Origin: SZUA-584 sp041656035
Lineage (GTDB): Bacteria > Bacillota > Clostridia > Christensenellales > SZUA-584
DNA: 5,455 nt
Assembly: GCA_964586785.1 (NCBI GenBank)
Contig: CAZPHS010000038.1
Location: 1 to 5,455 of the forward strand
Direction of reading: 5' to 3'
Shown: piece by piece, positions 3,781-5,455 of the stretch
Position numbering within the stretch: position 1 is the stretch's first letter
How the letters are laid out: every line of letters begins with the position of its first letter
Made by a program: the position numbers and the translations under genes
The notes under the pieces: generated by a model
Seen by the model: only the letters and a program-made list of their open reading frames with translations
What the model was told of the DNA's origin: nothing
The model's database searches: none

Positions 3781-5455
3781 ATGAAAAAGCTGTTATCGAT
3801 TATTCTGGCCGCGGCAATGCTGCTTTCTTTCGCGGCCTGCGGTACGCCCGCCGGAAAAACCGCGCCCGCAACAGCGCCTATACAAACTCCTGCCGCCACG
3901 CCGGAATCTACGCCTACGCCCGCGCCGGTACTGCCGATTGTATTTGACGACGCCAATCTGGAAGCCGCGGTGCGTGAGCGGCTGGGCATAGAGGGCAGAG
4001 ATATAACGACGGCGGACACGCTTGGCGTGACGAAGCTTGATTTGAGCGGCGAATACGCACTAAAATACGAGCTGGCACATGATGCGAGCCGAATCAGCGA
4101 CATCAGTACACTGGCGTATTTTAAGGAGCTGACGGAACTGGATTTGAGTTACAACCGAATCAGCGATTTAAGCCCGCTGGCGGAATTAACGAAGCTGACG
4201 TATTTAAATTTATCCGAAAACGAAATCGGCGACATCAACGCGTTGGCAGGCTTAACCAATCTGACGACACTATATCTTAGTGACTACCAGAGCCACCAAG
4301 AAGGCCAGCCTATAAACGGCGATATAAGCGCGCTGTCGGGGCTGACTAACCTTACGAGGCTGAGTTTATCAAGCAATTTCATTAGAGACCTTGGCGCTCT
4401 GGCAGGATTAACAAAGCTGACGTATTTAAATTTGAATATGAGCCATATCTCCAGCCCAACAGATCCGCTAAGCATAGATATAAGCGCGCTGGCGGGCTTG
4501 GCCAATCTGACTGAACTGCATTTGGATTATGCAATAGCTAGAGAAAGGCATTCGAATGAGGGTACAAGAATAGTGTACGGAGACACCGGCGTACTGGCGG
4601 GATTAACAAAGCTGCAATGCTTAAGTATGAGTGGCAACCTGATAAAAGATATCAGCTTTCTGGCGGGACTGACCGATCTGCGGGAATTAAGCTTAAGCGA
4701 CAATAAAATCAAAGACATCGGCGTACTTGCGGGTCTGCCCCATCTGGTTTTATCGTATCAGGATTTGCAAGAGAACCCGATAAGTAATTTCAATCCCTTG
4801 ATTATAAAGGTTGAAGATAAACGGCTCGCGGCCGCAATAAGAAAACAACTGCGAGAGCGCATGATGGATTACGAAATCGAAATACGCAAAAATATGGGTA
4901 TAAAAGACAACGTAATCACAGTCATGGATTTTTATGATGAATCGCCGACCATTACGACTGATTCGAACGGCAATGTTATTGAGATAGGGGATATAAACAA
5001 GAAGCGTTATGGCAGATTAGATTTAAGCCGCTGCGGCTTAACCAGCATCAAAGGGCTTAAGAATATAAAGCATTTGGACAATCTTAATCTGAGCTGCAAC
5101 GAAATCAGCGATATTAGCGAGCTGGCAGATCTGACCAACTTACAGAGTTTAGATTTGACTTACAATAAAATCAAAAACGCCAGCGCTCTTGCAGGGCTGA
5201 CCAGTTTACAGGACTTAAGTCTGTCAGAGAACGCTATCAAAGATATAAACGCGCTGACAGAGCTGACCAGCCTGACCGACTTGGATATATCTAGAAACAG
5301 TATCAGTGATATAAGCGCTCTGGCAGGGCTAACGAAGCTGCAGGTCTTACGTTTGTGGAATAACCCGATAAGCGATATAAGCGCGCTGGCGGGTCTGACT
5401 AAGCTGCAGGTCTTACGTTTGTGGAATAACCCGATAAGCGATATAAGCGCGCTGG
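3781..5455 (+). CDS. Leucine-rich-repeat surface lipoprotein, internalin-like repeats (partial, C-terminus off the right edge)
   Basis: Open from ATG 3781 to the window end (558 codons, no stop). A lipoprotein signal peptide (MKKLLSIILAAAMLLSFAAC; lipobox F-A-A-C, lipidated Cys20) is followed by a Thr/Pro/Ala-rich linker (21-52) that holds the protein off the membrane. A cap segment FDDANLEAAVRERLGI...ITTAD (55-79) precedes LRR block 1 (about 81-340). Repeats follow the 22-residue bacterial pattern LTxLxxLxLSxNxIxDISxLAG, as in internalin-type and other Firmicutes LRR proteins; several carry insertions. A second, diverged cap-like segment (about 341-413, VEDKRLAAAIRKQL ... ITVMDF) precedes LRR block 2 (414 onward). 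The last two repeats are identical in DNA. LRR solenoids bind proteins or other macromolecules; the partner is unknown, and no enzymatic or anchoring domain is in view, though one may follow beyond the edge. It diverges from the amr operon, with no evidence of shared function. Confidence 0.9.
   Translation, partial: MKKLLSIILAAAMLLSFAACGTPAGKTAPATAPIQTPAATPESTPTPAPVLPIVFDDANLEAAVRERLGIEGRDITTADTLGVTKLDLSGEYALKYELAHDASRISDISTLAYFKELTELDLSYNRISDLSPLAELTKLTYLNLSENEIGDINALAGLTNLTTLYLSDYQSHQEGQPINGDISALSGLTNLTRLSLSSNFIRDLGALAGLTKLTYLNLNMSHISSPTDPLSIDISALAGLANLTELHLDYAIARERHSNEGTRIVYGDTGVLAGLTKLQCLSMSGNLIKDISFLAGLTDLRELSLSDNKIKDIGVLAGLPHLVLSYQDLQENPISNFNPLIIKVEDKRLAAAIRKQLRERMMDYEIEIRKNMGIKDNVITVMDFYDESPTITTDSNGNVIEIGDINKKRYGRLDLSRCGLTSIKGLKNIKHLDNLNLSCNEISDISELADLTNLQSLDLTYNKIKNASALAGLTSLQDLSLSENAIKDINALTELTSLTDLDISRNSISDISALAGLTKLQVLRLWNNPISDISALAGLTKLQVLRLWNNPISDISAL
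4021..4800 (+). repeat. LRR block 1: irregular 66-bp coding repeats
   Basis: About ten leucine-rich repeats (residues about 81-340), basic unit 22 residues. Regular units include LTELDLSYNRISDLSPLAE (117-135) and LTYLNLSENEIGDINALAG (139-157). Units near 165-185, 213-236 and 245-272 are lengthened by insertions after the LxL strand. The unit ending at 340 (LPHLVLSYQDLQENPISNF) is degenerate, as expected for the end of a block. DNA identity between units is limited, so this block is old. Confidence 0.8.
5020..5455 (+). repeat. LRR block 2: regular 66-bp coding repeats, continuing past the window
   Basis: Residues 414-558 hold six repeats and part of a seventh, all close to 22 residues and without the insertions of block 1: for example LDNLNLSCNEISDISELAD and LTDLDISRNSISDISALAG. 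Shared codons such as GATATAAGCGC and CTGGC recur at the same repeat position, so these units are more alike than those of block 1. Confidence 0.8.
5335..5455 (+). repeat. Exact tandem duplication of one 66-bp LRR unit, cut by the window end
   Basis: Bases 5401-5455 are identical to 5335-5389 over all 55 visible positions, at a period of 66 bp, which is one 22-residue repeat (KLQVLRLWNNPISDISALAG...). The unit before it differs at several bases. The identity stops only because the window ends, so more copies may follow. Confidence 0.9.

Noticed and set aside
3762..4103. Minus-strand open frame of 113 codons over the start of the LRR gene
   Set aside because: It is antisense to the signal peptide and Thr/Pro/Ala linker; its Ala/Ser/Val richness mirrors that GC-rich linker.
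5020..5455. Regularly spaced repeats as a CRISPR array or satellite
   Set aside because: The 66-bp period is in frame and encodes 22-residue LRR units with graded divergence; there are no unique spacers between constant repeats.

Overview
The window looks like chromosomal DNA from an anaerobic, Gram-positive-type bacterium, most likely an uncultured member of the Clostridia (Firmicutes). The grounds are strong AGGAGG-type ribosome binding sites, a TTG start, two lipobox signal peptides, an AmmeMemoRadiSam gene pair of the LigB-AMMECR1 fusion type, an exported protein with many cysteines, and mixed GC content. The taxonomic call is inference; the window has no rRNA or marker gene.

Layout. Three genes lie on the minus strand and one on the plus strand, and the two groups diverge from an intergenic region at 3570-3780. 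Reading leftward from there: (1) 3569-2160, a 469-residue fusion of a LigB/Memo-type class III extradiol-dioxygenase-like domain with an AMMECR1 domain; (2) 2160-1336, the AmmeMemoRadiSam radical SAM enzyme AmrS, whose ATG overlaps the fusion gene's stop as TAATG, so the two are probably translationally coupled; (3) after a 125-base gap with its own promoter, a substrate-binding lipoprotein (extracellular solute-binding protein, ABC type) that starts with TTG at 1210 and leaves the window at base 1 close to its C-terminus. Reading rightward: (4) 3781 to beyond 5455, a large leucine-rich-repeat surface lipoprotein, cut by the window edge.

How they fit together. The amr pair is the three-part AmmeMemoRadiSam system (AMMECR1 + Memo/LigB + radical SAM) packed into two coupled genes. 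Its conservation suggests one redox or metal-dependent modification carried out by the three activities together; to my knowledge the physiological substrate is not settled. It is the best candidate here for poorly characterised biology. The radical SAM enzyme is also short at its C-terminus. The LRR lipoprotein is a modular surface protein with two LRR blocks, each preceded by a related cap segment, and with an exact 66-bp repeat at the window edge that points to recent repeat duplication. Its promoter region carries a 25-bp near-perfect inverted repeat, a good operator candidate. I see no tRNA, rRNA, CRISPR array, insertion sequence or phage gene.
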